From assembly GCA_022826825.1 (NCBI GenBank), contig JAJDUD010000008.1, positions 75,643 through 139,642 on the forward strand: 64,000 bases of DNA, given 5' to 3'. The position numbers were made by a program, and so were the translations under genes. Positions 10,855 through 18,996 of the stretch are shown here, in pieces. Source of the DNA: Acidobacteriota bacterium. Lineage in GTDB: Bacteria; Acidobacteriota; Vicinamibacteria; Marinacidobacterales; Marinacidobacteraceae. The stretch's first letter is position 1. The number at the start of each line of letters is the position of its first letter. The notes beneath the pieces were generated by a model. It was not told the DNA's origin and did not search any database. It saw nothing but the letters and a program-made list of their open reading frames with translations.

Positions 10855-12606
10855 GTGACCTGCACCCCCTTCCGCACCATCCTCATCCTGCTGGCCGCCG
10901 CCTCCCTCGCTTCCGTCCCGGCGGCGGCCCAGGACGCCGAACTCCACGCGCTCTTCGACGAGTTCATGGACTTCCGCCGCCAGGAGGAGCCCCGCTTCGC
11001 CGCCTCGCTCGCGGGCGTCTCTCCCACCTCGCTGGGCTCCATGACCGAGCCGGACATCGAGCGGCGGGCAGACGCGATGAGCGGGTTCCGGGACCGGCTG
11101 CTGGAGATCCCCCGGGACCGGCTCTCGGACGAGGACCTGGTGCACCGGGACATCTTCGAGGCCATGCTCGGCGAGCGGATCGGCGAGGTGCGGTTCGGCG
11201 GCCATTTCCTGCCGATCAACGCCGATTCGGGGTTCCACATCGGGATGGCCCGCCTGCCGAACTCGCTGCCGCTCGCGACGGTGGCGGACTATGAGGCCTA
11301 CATCGCGCTCCTCCGGGACATCCCCCGCTATTTCGAGGAGCACATCGCCCTGATGCGGCGCGGCATGGAACGCGGGATCACCGTGCCACGCGTGGTGCTC
11401 GAGGGCTACGAGGTCACCATCGCGAGCCATGTCCTCGAAGACCCCGAGGCGAGCGTCTTCCATGCTCCCTTCGCTTCCTTCCCCGAGCGGATCCCCGAAG
11501 CCGAGCGGGCCCGGCTGCGCGCGGCCGGCGCGGAGGCGGTCCTCGCCGGCGCGGTCGCCGCCTACCGGACTTTCCTCGACTTCTTCGAGAACGAATACCG
11601 GCCCGAGGCGCGGACCACCATCGGGGCCTCGGAACTCCCGAACGGGCGCGAGTACTACGCGTTCCTGATCGGCAAGTTCACCACCCTCGACCGGACCGCC
11701 GAGGAGATTCACCAGGTGGGACTCGGAGAGGTGGCGCGCATCCGGTCGGAGATGGAAGAGGCGATGGCGGCCACCGGATTCGAAGGGACCTTCGCGGAGT
11801 TCCTCCACTTCCTGCGCACGGATCCCCGCTTCTACGTGGACACCCCGGAGGAACTGCTGCGGGAGGCCATGTGGATCGTCAAGCGCATGGACGGCGCGCT
11901 GCCCCGGCTCTTCGGCCGGCTGCCGCGGCAGCCGTACACCGTGGAGCCGGTCCCGGACGCCATCGCTCCCAAGTACACCGGCGGCCGCTACGTCGGGGCG
12001 CCGCTCACCTCGACCCAGCCGGGCCGCTACTGGGTGAACACCTACCAGCTCGACAGCCGGCCGCTCTACACGCTGGAGTCGCTGTCGCTCCACGAGGCGG
12101 TGCCGGGACACCACCTGCAAAGCGCCCTCGCCAAGGAACTCGACCTGCCCGAGTTCCGGCGGTACTACGGGATCGGCGCCTACGGCGAGGGCTGGGGGCT
12201 CTACTCGGAGCGGCTCGGCCTCGAGGTCGGCTTCTACGAGGACCCGTACAGCAACTTCGGACGGCTGACCTACGAGATGTGGCGCGCCTGCCGGCTGGTG
12301 GTGGACACCGGGATGCACGCGCTCGGCTGGACCCGCCAGCAGACGCTCGATTACCTCGCGGCCCACACCGCGCTCTCCATCCACGAGATCACCACCGAGA
12401 CCGACCGCTACATCGCCTGGCCCGGGCAGGCGCTCGGCTACAAGATGGGGGAGTTGAAGATCCGCGAACTGCGCACCCTCGCCGAGGCCGAACTCGGCGA
12501 CCGGTTCGACGTCCGCGCCTTCCACGACGCGGTGCTGCTGAACGGCCCGGTCACGCTCCCGGTGCTCGACACCGTCATCCGCCGCTGGATCGAGACCCAG
12601 CGCTAG
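10855..12606 (+). CDS. DUF885 family putative metallopeptidase, secreted
   Basis: A protein of 583 residues from the GTG at 10855, with a signal peptide ending near AAAQD. The DUF885 hallmark HEAVPGHH (H413, E414, H419/H420) resembles a zinc-binding helix, and a downstream YGEGWGLYSE segment provides a conserved glutamate (E445). Proteins of this family are abundant in Acidobacteriota and Proteobacteria and are presumed metallopeptidases; a specific substrate is not known. The upstream neighbour, divergently transcribed, is the amidase/asparaginase operon, consistent with a shared role in peptide or amino acid use, though that is inference. Confidence 0.9.
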   Translation: MTCTPFRTILILLAAASLASVPAAAQDAELHALFDEFMDFRRQEEPRFAASLAGVSPTSLGSMTEPDIERRADAMSGFRDRLLEIPRDRLSDEDLVHRDIFEAMLGERIGEVRFGGHFLPINADSGFHIGMARLPNSLPLATVADYEAYIALLRDIPRYFEEHIALMRRGMERGITVPRVVLEGYEVTIASHVLEDPEASVFHAPFASFPERIPEAERARLRAAGAEAVLAGAVAAYRTFLDFFENEYRPEARTTIGASELPNGREYYAFLIGKFTTLDRTAEEIHQVGLGEVARIRSEMEEAMAATGFEGTFAEFLHFLRTDPRFYVDTPEELLREAMWIVKRMDGALPRLFGRLPRQPYTVEPVPDAIAPKYTGGRYVGAPLTSTQPGRYWVNTYQLDSRPLYTLESLSLHEAVPGHHLQSALAKELDLPEFRRYYGIGAYGEGWGLYSERLGLEVGFYEDPYSNFGRLTYEMWRACRLVVDTGMHALGWTRQQTLDYLAAHTALSIHEITTETDRYIAWPGQALGYKMGELKIRELRTLAEAELGDRFDVRAFHDAVLLNGPVTLPVLDTVIRRWIETQR

Positions 12607-12636
12607 GGAATGCCGGACGGGCCCATGCCAGGGACC

Positions 12637-12654
12637 GCCGGCGTCCAGGCCGGC
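12637..12654. repeat. REP-like palindrome copy
   Basis: GCCGGCGTCCAGGCCGGC, a variant of the dispersed palindrome, lies 31 nt after the DUF885 stop. Confidence 0.7.
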
Positions 12655-12731
12655 ACCGCTCCGGGCAGCGCAGCGAGAACGCGGACTCCCAACCGGCAAA
12701 AGCCACCGAATCATGGGGTTAGACTCCCCTC

Positions 12732-12929
12732 ATGGCGATCATGCTGGCGGAGGTTTACGACGCCCTCGTGGAGGCTGGCGCGCGTGAGGCCAAGGCCCGC
12801 GCCGCCGCCGAGGAGGTCGCCAGCCACAATCGCCGGCGGCTTCGGCTTGAGGTCATGGCCACACTGACCCTGACGCTCGTCGTGGCGATCTTCGTGATGG
12901 TGATCAACCTCTCCGTCACGTTGAACTGA
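12732..12929 (+). CDS. Small protein, charged helix plus C-terminal membrane segment
   Basis: A protein of 65 residues. The first 40 are alanine-, glutamate- and arginine-rich and should form an amphipathic helix (EAGAREAKARAAAEEV). Residues 41-62 form a hydrophobic membrane segment (ATLTLTLVVAIFVMVINL) with a short tail. The layout recalls short coiled-coil/tail-anchor proteins of the DUF1640 type, but similarity is too thin to name it. A TAGACT hexamer at 12720-12725 lies six bases before the ATG, matching the leaderless pattern of other genes here, which supports it being real. It stands alone among REP sequences. Confidence 0.6.
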   Translation: MAIMLAEVYDALVEAGAREAKARAAAEEVASHNRRRLRLEVMATLTLTLVVAIFVMVINLSVTLN

Positions 12930-13109
12930 TCCCGCTCCAAGCCGGCGCACCATCCGGATTGGCGACGCCTCCTACGTCCATCAGGGCTTCGCGATCCACC
13001 GCTGGTCGGATCTTTGGCAGTTCGTGGGGTTGCATCGCCGCTCGAGGCCCACCGGGAGAAACGCCGCTGCGCGTGCCCTCCTCTGCACCCTACCGGCCAT
13101 GAGAACGCG

Positions 13110-13390
13110 GATTCGGCGAGGAGCGCCGGTCTCCAGACTAGGAGCGCCGGTCTCCAGACCGGCATCGCGGCCAACGGCCGCGAAACTCCCGGCGCCATTG
13201 CGCCCCATCGCGGGGACCCGCGACGAGGATGGCGAACCGACGTTTGCCAGCGTTGCGCTATCCCCGTTTCTGTCCGGCGCCATGCGGCGGAATAGCCGAG
13301 GGAGTTTCGCCCGCTTTGCGGGCGATGCCGGCCTGGAGGCCGGCGCTCCTGCGCGGGCGATGCCGGTCTGGAGACCGGCGCTCCTATAGG
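13110..13390. repeat. REP cluster with nested inverted repeat; gene-free gap 12930-13394
   Basis: Two palindrome copies on the left (a partial one at 13120-13140 and a full one with core 13146-13163) and two on the right in opposite orientation (cores 13327-13344 and 13362-13379) enclose about 160 nt. Just inside the copies, GCGAAACTCCC (13180-13190) and GGGAGTTTCGC (13300-13310) form a perfect 11-bp inverted repeat. The whole looks like a composite REP/BIME-type or MITE-like unit. I see no credible gene in the 465-nt gap. Confidence 0.65.
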
Positions 13391-13394
13391 TTTC

Positions 13395-16300
13395 TCACCG
13401 TCCCGGGATCTTCCTCCCCGGCGTCCACGGGGCGCCCGCCGCTTCGAGGTCGGCCTCGAGTTGCGCGAGGTCCGAGTCCACCAGGGTCCGCAGCTCGCCC
13501 CGCAGACCGCTGAACTCTTCCGCCGCGATCCGGAGGCTCTCGCGCTGGGTCGCGGTGGGCGTCTGCCGGGTGTCCCAGTGGCCGCCGGCGATCCCGCCGA
13601 CCCGGCCGCGGATGGAGGGCGCGGCCGGATGGTTGCGCGACTGCCGCGCCGGATCGCCGTGCAGGCGGACTTCGAGATCCGAAAGCGTCCGCAGGATGGT
13701 GTCCATCCGCCCGAAGAGCGCCTCGCCCGCCCGGGGGGTCTCGTTCAGGGCCGCCCGCAGGTGCCGCAGCCGCTCCCGGACCCGGCTCGCCTCGGCCGCC
13801 GCCCCGTGGATCTGCCGGAGGAGCGCCGCGGTCTCCTGCTGGAAGGCCGCCACCGCCGCCGGATCGACCCCATCGGGCAGGTTCGGCACCGGCTTCACGT
13901 CGAACCGCTGCGGCTCACCCAGAGTCCGGGCCCCGTCGCGGGTGACCGCCACGAGCTGCGCCTGGTACTCCCCGGGCGCCGCGAGCGGCCCCTGCGGGGG
14001 CCGCACCCACGGCGGCGAGAACCCCGGCGTCGTCAGGTTCACCGGGTTCGGCGCCGGGCCCCGGAGGTCCCACGCCACCCGGTGGACGCCCTTCTTCGCC
14101 GAGCCGGCGACCCGCCGCACCGGCTCTCCGGTCGCGTCCCGGATCACCACGAACACCGCCGGGTCCGCCTCGAGTTCCTCGATCCGGAGGGTGTCGAAGC
14201 CGGGGAAGGCGACGTCGCCGCCCTCGCCGCGGGTCTCCTTCTCGCTGTCCCGCCGCTCCTCCCGCGCCGTCTTCAGGTCCTCGGCGAGGTAGTAGGTGAA
14301 CACCGCGCCGAACGGCGGGTTGTCCGCCACGAAGGCGGTGCTCCCCTGCGTCGGGCGGCCGGGCGCCTGCGCGGGCACCGACGGCACGTACCACCACGCG
14401 TCGCGGAGCGGGAAGAGGACCGATTCGCCCGCGCGCACCGCGGCGGCCATACCGCGGAGCGGCGCGTAGTCGTCCAGCACGTAGAACCCGCGCCCGAAGG
14501 TCGCCCCGACGAGGTCGTCGTCCCGGCGCTGCACCTTCAGGTCCCGGAACGAGATCGTCGGGGCGCCCTTCAGCTTCACCCAGTTCGTCCCGCCGTTCCA
14601 CGAGACGTGGAGCCCGAACTCGGCGCCGAGGAACAGGAGGTCCGGGTCCTCGTGGTCCTGCTGGATGGCCCAGACGATCGTGCCGTCCGGCAGGTCGCCC
14701 GCGATGGACTCCCACGACGCGCCGCGGTCCCGGCTCCGGAAGAGGTAGGTGCGGAAGTCGCCCATCTTGTGGTTGTCGGCCACCACGAACACGGTGTCGG
14801 CGTCGTGCTGCGAGGCCTCGATGTCGTTGAAGAAGGAGAGCGCCGGGAGGTCCGGAAGCGCTGCCGTGCGGCTCCAGTTGACCCCGCCGTCACCGCTTAC
14901 GTGGACCAGGCCGTCGTCGCTCCCCGCGAACAGCACGCCCTCGGCGACCGGTGACTCGGACATGCCGGTCAGGGTCGCGTAGCGCGACATGGCGTTCGTG
15001 TCGTGGAGCGCGTCCACGCTCCAGATCCGGTCGTAGAAGGGGAGTTCGTAGCGGTTCCGGCCGGTGGTCAGGTCGCCGCTGATCGCGGTCCACGACTGGC
15101 CCCGGTCCTCGCTGCGCCACACCCGCTGCGAGCCGAAATAGAGGCGGTCGGCGTTGTGCGGGCTGATGAAGATGGGGGAGTCCCAGTTCCAGCGCTCGGG
15201 CGGCTCGCCGGGGGCGGCCACCGGCCCGATGTGCAGCACCTCGTCGCTCCGCCGGTCGGCGCGGTAGAGGTTCCCCTGCTGCGTCATCAGGTACATGATG
15301 TTCTCGTCGCGCGGGTCGATCTCGACTCCGTAGCCGTCGGCTCCGAGCGGCACGTACCAGTCGCGGTTCCGCACGCCCTCCATGTTCAGCGTCCGCGAGG
15401 GCCCGTGGACGGTGCCGAGGTCCTGGGCGCCCCCGAGGACGTCGTAGAACGGCGCGCCGTTGCTGAGCGCCACCTTGTAGAACTGCGAGATCGGCATGTT
15501 GGGGAAGTGCCGCCAGGTCACCCCGTCGTCAAAGCTCTCGTAGAGCCCGGCGTCGGTGCCGCCGAGCAGGTGCCCGGGGTCGTCCGGGTCGATCCAGAGC
15601 GCGTGGTTGTCGCTGTGCTTCTCACGCCCGGTGCCGAGGTAGTCGAAGGTCTTGCCCCCGTCCCGGGTCACGTGGAAGAACACGTCCATCTGGTAGACGA
15701 CGTCCGGATCGGTGGGGGACGCCTCGATCTCCTGGTAGTAGTGCGGTCCCGTGCCGCCCGAGAGGTAGGGATTCCGCCGTTCCCAGCTCTCTCCCCGGTC
15801 GAGGGAGCGGTAAAAGCCCCGTTCCTCCTCGTCGGCTTCGATGGTGGCGTAGACGAGGCGTGGGTCCGCGGGTGTGACGGCCAGCCCGATCTTGCCGACG
15901 TCCCCCTTCGGGAGGCCCGTCGTGATCTTGCGGAAGGTGCGGCCGCCGTCCTCGGACTTGTGGATCCCGGAGCCCGGCCCCCCCGCGAGGAACGACCAGA
16001 CGTGGCGCCGGCGCTGGTAGGCGGCGGCGTAGACGGTGTCCGGATCGCCGGGGGCGAACTCCAGGTCGGTCACGCCGGTGTCCGGGCCGAGGTCGAGGGT
16101 GCGCGTCCAGGTGGCGCCGCCGTCCTCGGTCCGGTACACCCCGCGTTCGCCCCCGCCGTTCCAGAGCGGCCCTTCCGCCGCCACCAGGACCGTGTCCCCG
16201 TCGCGCGGGTCCACCAGGATCTTGCCGATGTGCTGCGAGCCGGTGAGCCCCACCTGCTCCCAGGAACCGCCGCCGTCGCGGCTCCGGTACACCCCGTCAC

Positions 16301-16730
16301 CCCAACCGACGTGCCGTCCGCTCACGTTCTCGCCGGTGCCGAGCCACACCACTTCGGGACTCGAGGGGTCGAGCGTGACCGTCCCGAGCGAGTAGGACGG
16401 GTACTCGTCGAAGATCGGCTTCCAGGTGGCGCCGCCGTTGTCGGTCTTCCAGAGTCCGCCGGAGCCGACGACCACGTACCAGGTGGACCGCCGCACCGGA
16501 TGTACCGCGATGTCCGCGATGCGGCCGCCCATGAGCGCGGGACCGATGCCGCGCAGCTTCAGGCCCTCGATGGCGGTGGCGACCACACCGGGGTCCGGAT
16601 CGGCGCCCTGGCCCGCAGCGAAGCCGGCCGTCAGGACGAGGGCGATTCCGAAGCCCGCCGCCGCTTTGGGGTGCCGGCGGGGCCGGGTCTTCCCGGCGAT
16701 GTTGCGGGTGTCAAAGGTGGCTGGAGACAT
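13395..16730 (-). CDS. Sortilin-like BNR-repeat beta-propeller protein, secreted
   Basis: A protein of 1111 residues from the ATG at 16730, chosen because AAGGAGG lies ten bases upstream; an ATG 13 codons earlier is less likely. A signal sequence (hydrophobic GIALVLTAGFAAG) is followed by many BNR/Asp-box turns (SxDGGxSW, e.g. SRDGGGSWEQV, SEDGGRTFRKI, SRDRGASWESI) forming two propeller units, then a C-terminal beta domain and a helical tail. Such VPS10/sortilin-like proteins are greatly expanded in Acidobacteriota and Gemmatimonadota; no enzymatic function is proven. It is divergent from the desaturase operon across about 110 nt. Confidence 0.9.
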   Translation of the reverse strand: MSPATFDTRNIAGKTRPRRHPKAAAGFGIALVLTAGFAAGQGADPDPGVVATAIEGLKLRGIGPALMGGRIADIAVHPVRRSTWYVVVGSGGLWKTDNGGATWKPIFDEYPSYSLGTVTLDPSSPEVVWLGTGENVSGRHVGWGDGVYRSRDGGGSWEQVGLTGSQHIGKILVDPRDGDTVLVAAEGPLWNGGGERGVYRTEDGGATWTRTLDLGPDTGVTDLEFAPGDPDTVYAAAYQRRRHVWSFLAGGPGSGIHKSEDGGRTFRKITTGLPKGDVGKIGLAVTPADPRLVYATIEADEEERGFYRSLDRGESWERRNPYLSGGTGPHYYQEIEASPTDPDVVYQMDVFFHVTRDGGKTFDYLGTGREKHSDNHALWIDPDDPGHLLGGTDAGLYESFDDGVTWRHFPNMPISQFYKVALSNGAPFYDVLGGAQDLGTVHGPSRTLNMEGVRNRDWYVPLGADGYGVEIDPRDENIMYLMTQQGNLYRADRRSDEVLHIGPVAAPGEPPERWNWDSPIFISPHNADRLYFGSQRVWRSEDRGQSWTAISGDLTTGRNRYELPFYDRIWSVDALHDTNAMSRYATLTGMSESPVAEGVLFAGSDDGLVHVSGDGGVNWSRTAALPDLPALSFFNDIEASQHDADTVFVVADNHKMGDFRTYLFRSRDRGASWESIAGDLPDGTIVWAIQQDHEDPDLLFLGAEFGLHVSWNGGTNWVKLKGAPTISFRDLKVQRRDDDLVGATFGRGFYVLDDYAPLRGMAAAVRAGESVLFPLRDAWWYVPSVPAQAPGRPTQGSTAFVADNPPFGAVFTYYLAEDLKTAREERRDSEKETRGEGGDVAFPGFDTLRIEELEADPAVFVVIRDATGEPVRRVAGSAKKGVHRVAWDLRGPAPNPVNLTTPGFSPPWVRPPQGPLAAPGEYQAQLVAVTRDGARTLGEPQRFDVKPVPNLPDGVDPAAVAAFQQETAALLRQIHGAAAEASRVRERLRHLRAALNETPRAGEALFGRMDTILRTLSDLEVRLHGDPARQSRNHPAAPSIRGRVGGIAGGHWDTRQTPTATQRESLRIAAEEFSGLRGELRTLVDSDLAQLEADLEAAGAPWTPGRKIPGR

Positions 16731-16840
16731 GGAGCGGCGCCCTCCTTCGTCCAGAGTTTCGACCGCCAACAGGCGCGTTGGCGACCGTCCGTCTCGTGGA
16801 ATATCGAATGCTAGAGTGACCGAGGGTCGCCTGTAAGGGT

Positions 16841-17710
16841 ATGTCTGGGACGAACGCTGGTACGAGCGCGCTGTCGGTTCCCGGCACTGGCATCGCTGCC
16901 GCGGCGCCGCTTCGCCGCTGGCCGGCCCGCCGGGTCCACCTGCTCAGCCGGACGGTGATCCTGTCGCTCGTGGCGTTGAGCTTCACCGGCCTCCTCATCG
17001 TGCCGGCCACCTGGTGGGCGTGGACCCTGGACGTCCTGCTGCGGAGCTGGCTCGCCTTCATCGGGACCGTGATGGCGCACGAAGGCGTCCACGGCCTCCT
17101 CGGCCGGACCCGCCGGACGAACGACCTCTGGGGCCGGCTGGCGCTGCTCCCCGTCCTGGTGCCCTTCACGAACTTCCGGGGCACCCACCTCCGCCACCAC
17201 CGGCACACCAACGAGCCGGGGAAGGACCCGGACCTCTTCCTGGACACTCCCCACAAGTGGCAACTTCCCTTGCGGGCCGTGGCGATGCCGCACCAGTGGT
17301 TCTTCTGGCTCCGCCGCCGCGGCGGGCTTCCTCCCGGTCACGCGCGCGACCTGTTCATGAACTATCTGGCCATCGCGGCCTGCTATCTTCCCGTCGCCAT
17401 TCTGGTGGGCCCCTGGCGACTCGCGACCGGGGTTCTGCCGGTCTGCGTCCTCGTGTCGCTCGTGCTCTGGATCCCGTTCGCCCACCTCACCCATGAGGGC
17501 TATTCCACCGGTGATCCCGCCGCGCGATCGCACAACTGGTTCGGCCGGCTGGCCTACTGGTTCTCCTTCGGGCTGTCGATGCATCGCGAACACCACCTGA
17601 GGCCGCATCTCGCCTGGATCGAGCTCCACCAGCTTGTCGAACGCGACCCCGAGCGGCGCCGGATCCCGCGGCGCGACATCTGGCCGGAAGCGCCGCCCCA
17701 AGCCGTCTGA
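16841..17710 (+). CDS. Fatty acid desaturase / hydroxylase family membrane protein
   Basis: A protein of 289 residues with at least four membrane segments and the three histidine boxes of membrane di-iron desaturases: HEGVH (80-84), HLRHHRH (116-122) and HREHH (248-252). These enzymes introduce double bonds or hydroxyl groups into lipid or carotenoid substrates using oxygen. An AAGG just upstream of the ATG serves as ribosome binding site. It is the first gene of a three-gene operon with a condensation-type protein and a GH3-type adenylating enzyme, so its substrate may be a lipid precursor or the product of that pathway rather than bulk membrane lipid. Confidence 0.88.
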   Translation: MSGTNAGTSALSVPGTGIAAAAPLRRWPARRVHLLSRTVILSLVALSFTGLLIVPATWWAWTLDVLLRSWLAFIGTVMAHEGVHGLLGRTRRTNDLWGRLALLPVLVPFTNFRGTHLRHHRHTNEPGKDPDLFLDTPHKWQLPLRAVAMPHQWFFWLRRRGGLPPGHARDLFMNYLAIAACYLPVAILVGPWRLATGVLPVCVLVSLVLWIPFAHLTHEGYSTGDPAARSHNWFGRLAYWFSFGLSMHREHHLRPHLAWIELHQLVERDPERRRIPRRDIWPEAPPQAV

Positions 17711-17766
17711 CCGGAACCATCCCGCTCGCCACGCCGGATCTGGCGTGTCTTCTCGCGGACTCGGCG

Positions 17767-18996
17767 GTGCGGCCCCTGGACTTCGCCTTCGTACTCAATC
17801 TCGGTCAGTCCTCGCACGCGGTGACGGACTTCGAGCCGCTCTACCGGGGGGCGGAGGGCGCCCGAACCGCCTTCCCGGTCGCCGGCAGCCGGCTGCGCCA
17901 GCCGCCGTTCGACCTTCCGAGCTGGGAGACGCGGCCGGGAGCGCCACCCGCGCTCGTGATCCGGGTGTTTCCCGAGGGGGAGCGCGAGGTCCGGATCCAG
18001 GAGTTTCTCGAGACCCCATTCGCTCTCCGGCAAGGGCCGCCGCTACGCCAGATGCTCCTGGGGATCGGCGACCCCCCGTCCTGGAGCCTCGTGACCCAGG
18101 TGCACCATGCGGCGTCGGACCTGATCGGGACGCTGCTCTTCGTCCAGCGGCAACTGCGGATGGCCCGGGGCCTCGAAACCATGCCGCCGCGTCCCCAGAT
18201 GGTCTCGCCGGAATTGCTGCAGGCGCCGAAGCGGGCCCGCCGGAACCCCGGCGCCCGGGTCTCGGCCGCTCTCGCCACGCGCCCGGAACCCGCATCCGCG
18301 GACCGCAGGTGGCGCACGATCATCGTGCCCCGCGAGCCGCTCGCTTCCCTGTCGCAGACGGTCGGGGGATTCCGGTGGAACGATTGCCTGCTGGCGGCGG
18401 CCCTCGACGCGCTCGCCGCGTGGAACGAGCATCAGGGCGTTTCGGCGGAACGCATCGGGCTGTGGGTGCCGATGAACACCCGCACGGAGCGCCTGCGCGG
18501 ATTCGGGAACGGCGTGTCGCGGATCCGGGTCCATCGCGAGCCCGTCTCCGGGGCGGCGAGCCGGGCCTTCCTCGAGCGTTGCCGGTCCGTTCGCCGGATC
18601 GTGTACCGCAAGAAGCGGACGGGGGAGTGGGCCCTCCCGCCGGTCCCGGTCCCCCCAACGTTGTTTCCCGTGGCGGCGCCTTTCCTCCGCCGGTGGCTCT
18701 ACCGGCCCTGGGCGGACTTCGGCACCGCGGGTTTCACGCACCTCGAGACCTGGCCCGGCGACGAGGATCCGGTGTTGAACGAGGTGACCGGCATGGAAGT
18801 GATCGCCTGCCTCCACGAACGGCATCCGCTCTTCTTCGCGGCCATGTCCCGGGGGGAGCAGACCGCGGTGACGATCACCTGGGACCCGGCCCTGCTCCGG
18901 GAAGAGGACATCGACTTCATCGCCGCCGCCTTCGAGTCGCCCCTGGTGGATCCGCCCTTCCTCCGGTCCGGGCAGCCCTGGATGCGGCCTCATTGA
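17767..18996 (+). CDS. Condensation-domain / wax ester synthase-like acyltransferase
   Basis: A protein of 409 residues. HHAASD (113-118) matches the catalytic HHxxxD of the condensation/WES-DGAT/Pap acyltransferase superfamily, and DFG at 318-320 matches the structural DFG motif near the second half. The N-terminus RPLDFAFV resembles the family start, and GTG 17767 is the first standard start codon in the frame, although the frame is open further back to the desaturase stop. The reaction should join an activated acyl group to an alcohol or amine. It follows the desaturase by 56 nt and overlaps the next gene by 4 nt. Substrates are unknown. Confidence 0.78.
   Translation: MRPLDFAFVLNLGQSSHAVTDFEPLYRGAEGARTAFPVAGSRLRQPPFDLPSWETRPGAPPALVIRVFPEGEREVRIQEFLETPFALRQGPPLRQMLLGIGDPPSWSLVTQVHHAASDLIGTLLFVQRQLRMARGLETMPPRPQMVSPELLQAPKRARRNPGARVSAALATRPEPASADRRWRTIIVPREPLASLSQTVGGFRWNDCLLAAALDALAAWNEHQGVSAERIGLWVPMNTRTERLRGFGNGVSRIRVHREPVSGAASRAFLERCRSVRRIVYRKKRTGEWALPPVPVPPTLFPVAAPFLRRWLYRPWADFGTAGFTHLETWPGDEDPVLNEVTGMEVIACLHERHPLFFAAMSRGEQTAVTITWDPALLREEDIDFIAAAFESPLVDPPFLRSGQPWMRPH

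Noticed and set aside
13024..13389. Small ORFs such as repeated AGLETGAP/MPVWRPALL peptides
   Set aside because: These peptides are translations of the REP-like palindromes, not proteins.
17634..18992. Upstream half of the 965-codon frame that contains the GH3 gene
   Set aside because: Before the TTG at 18993 the frame lies out of phase under the desaturase and condensation genes and is Arg/Pro/Gly-rich without any domain; only the part from 18993 is coding.
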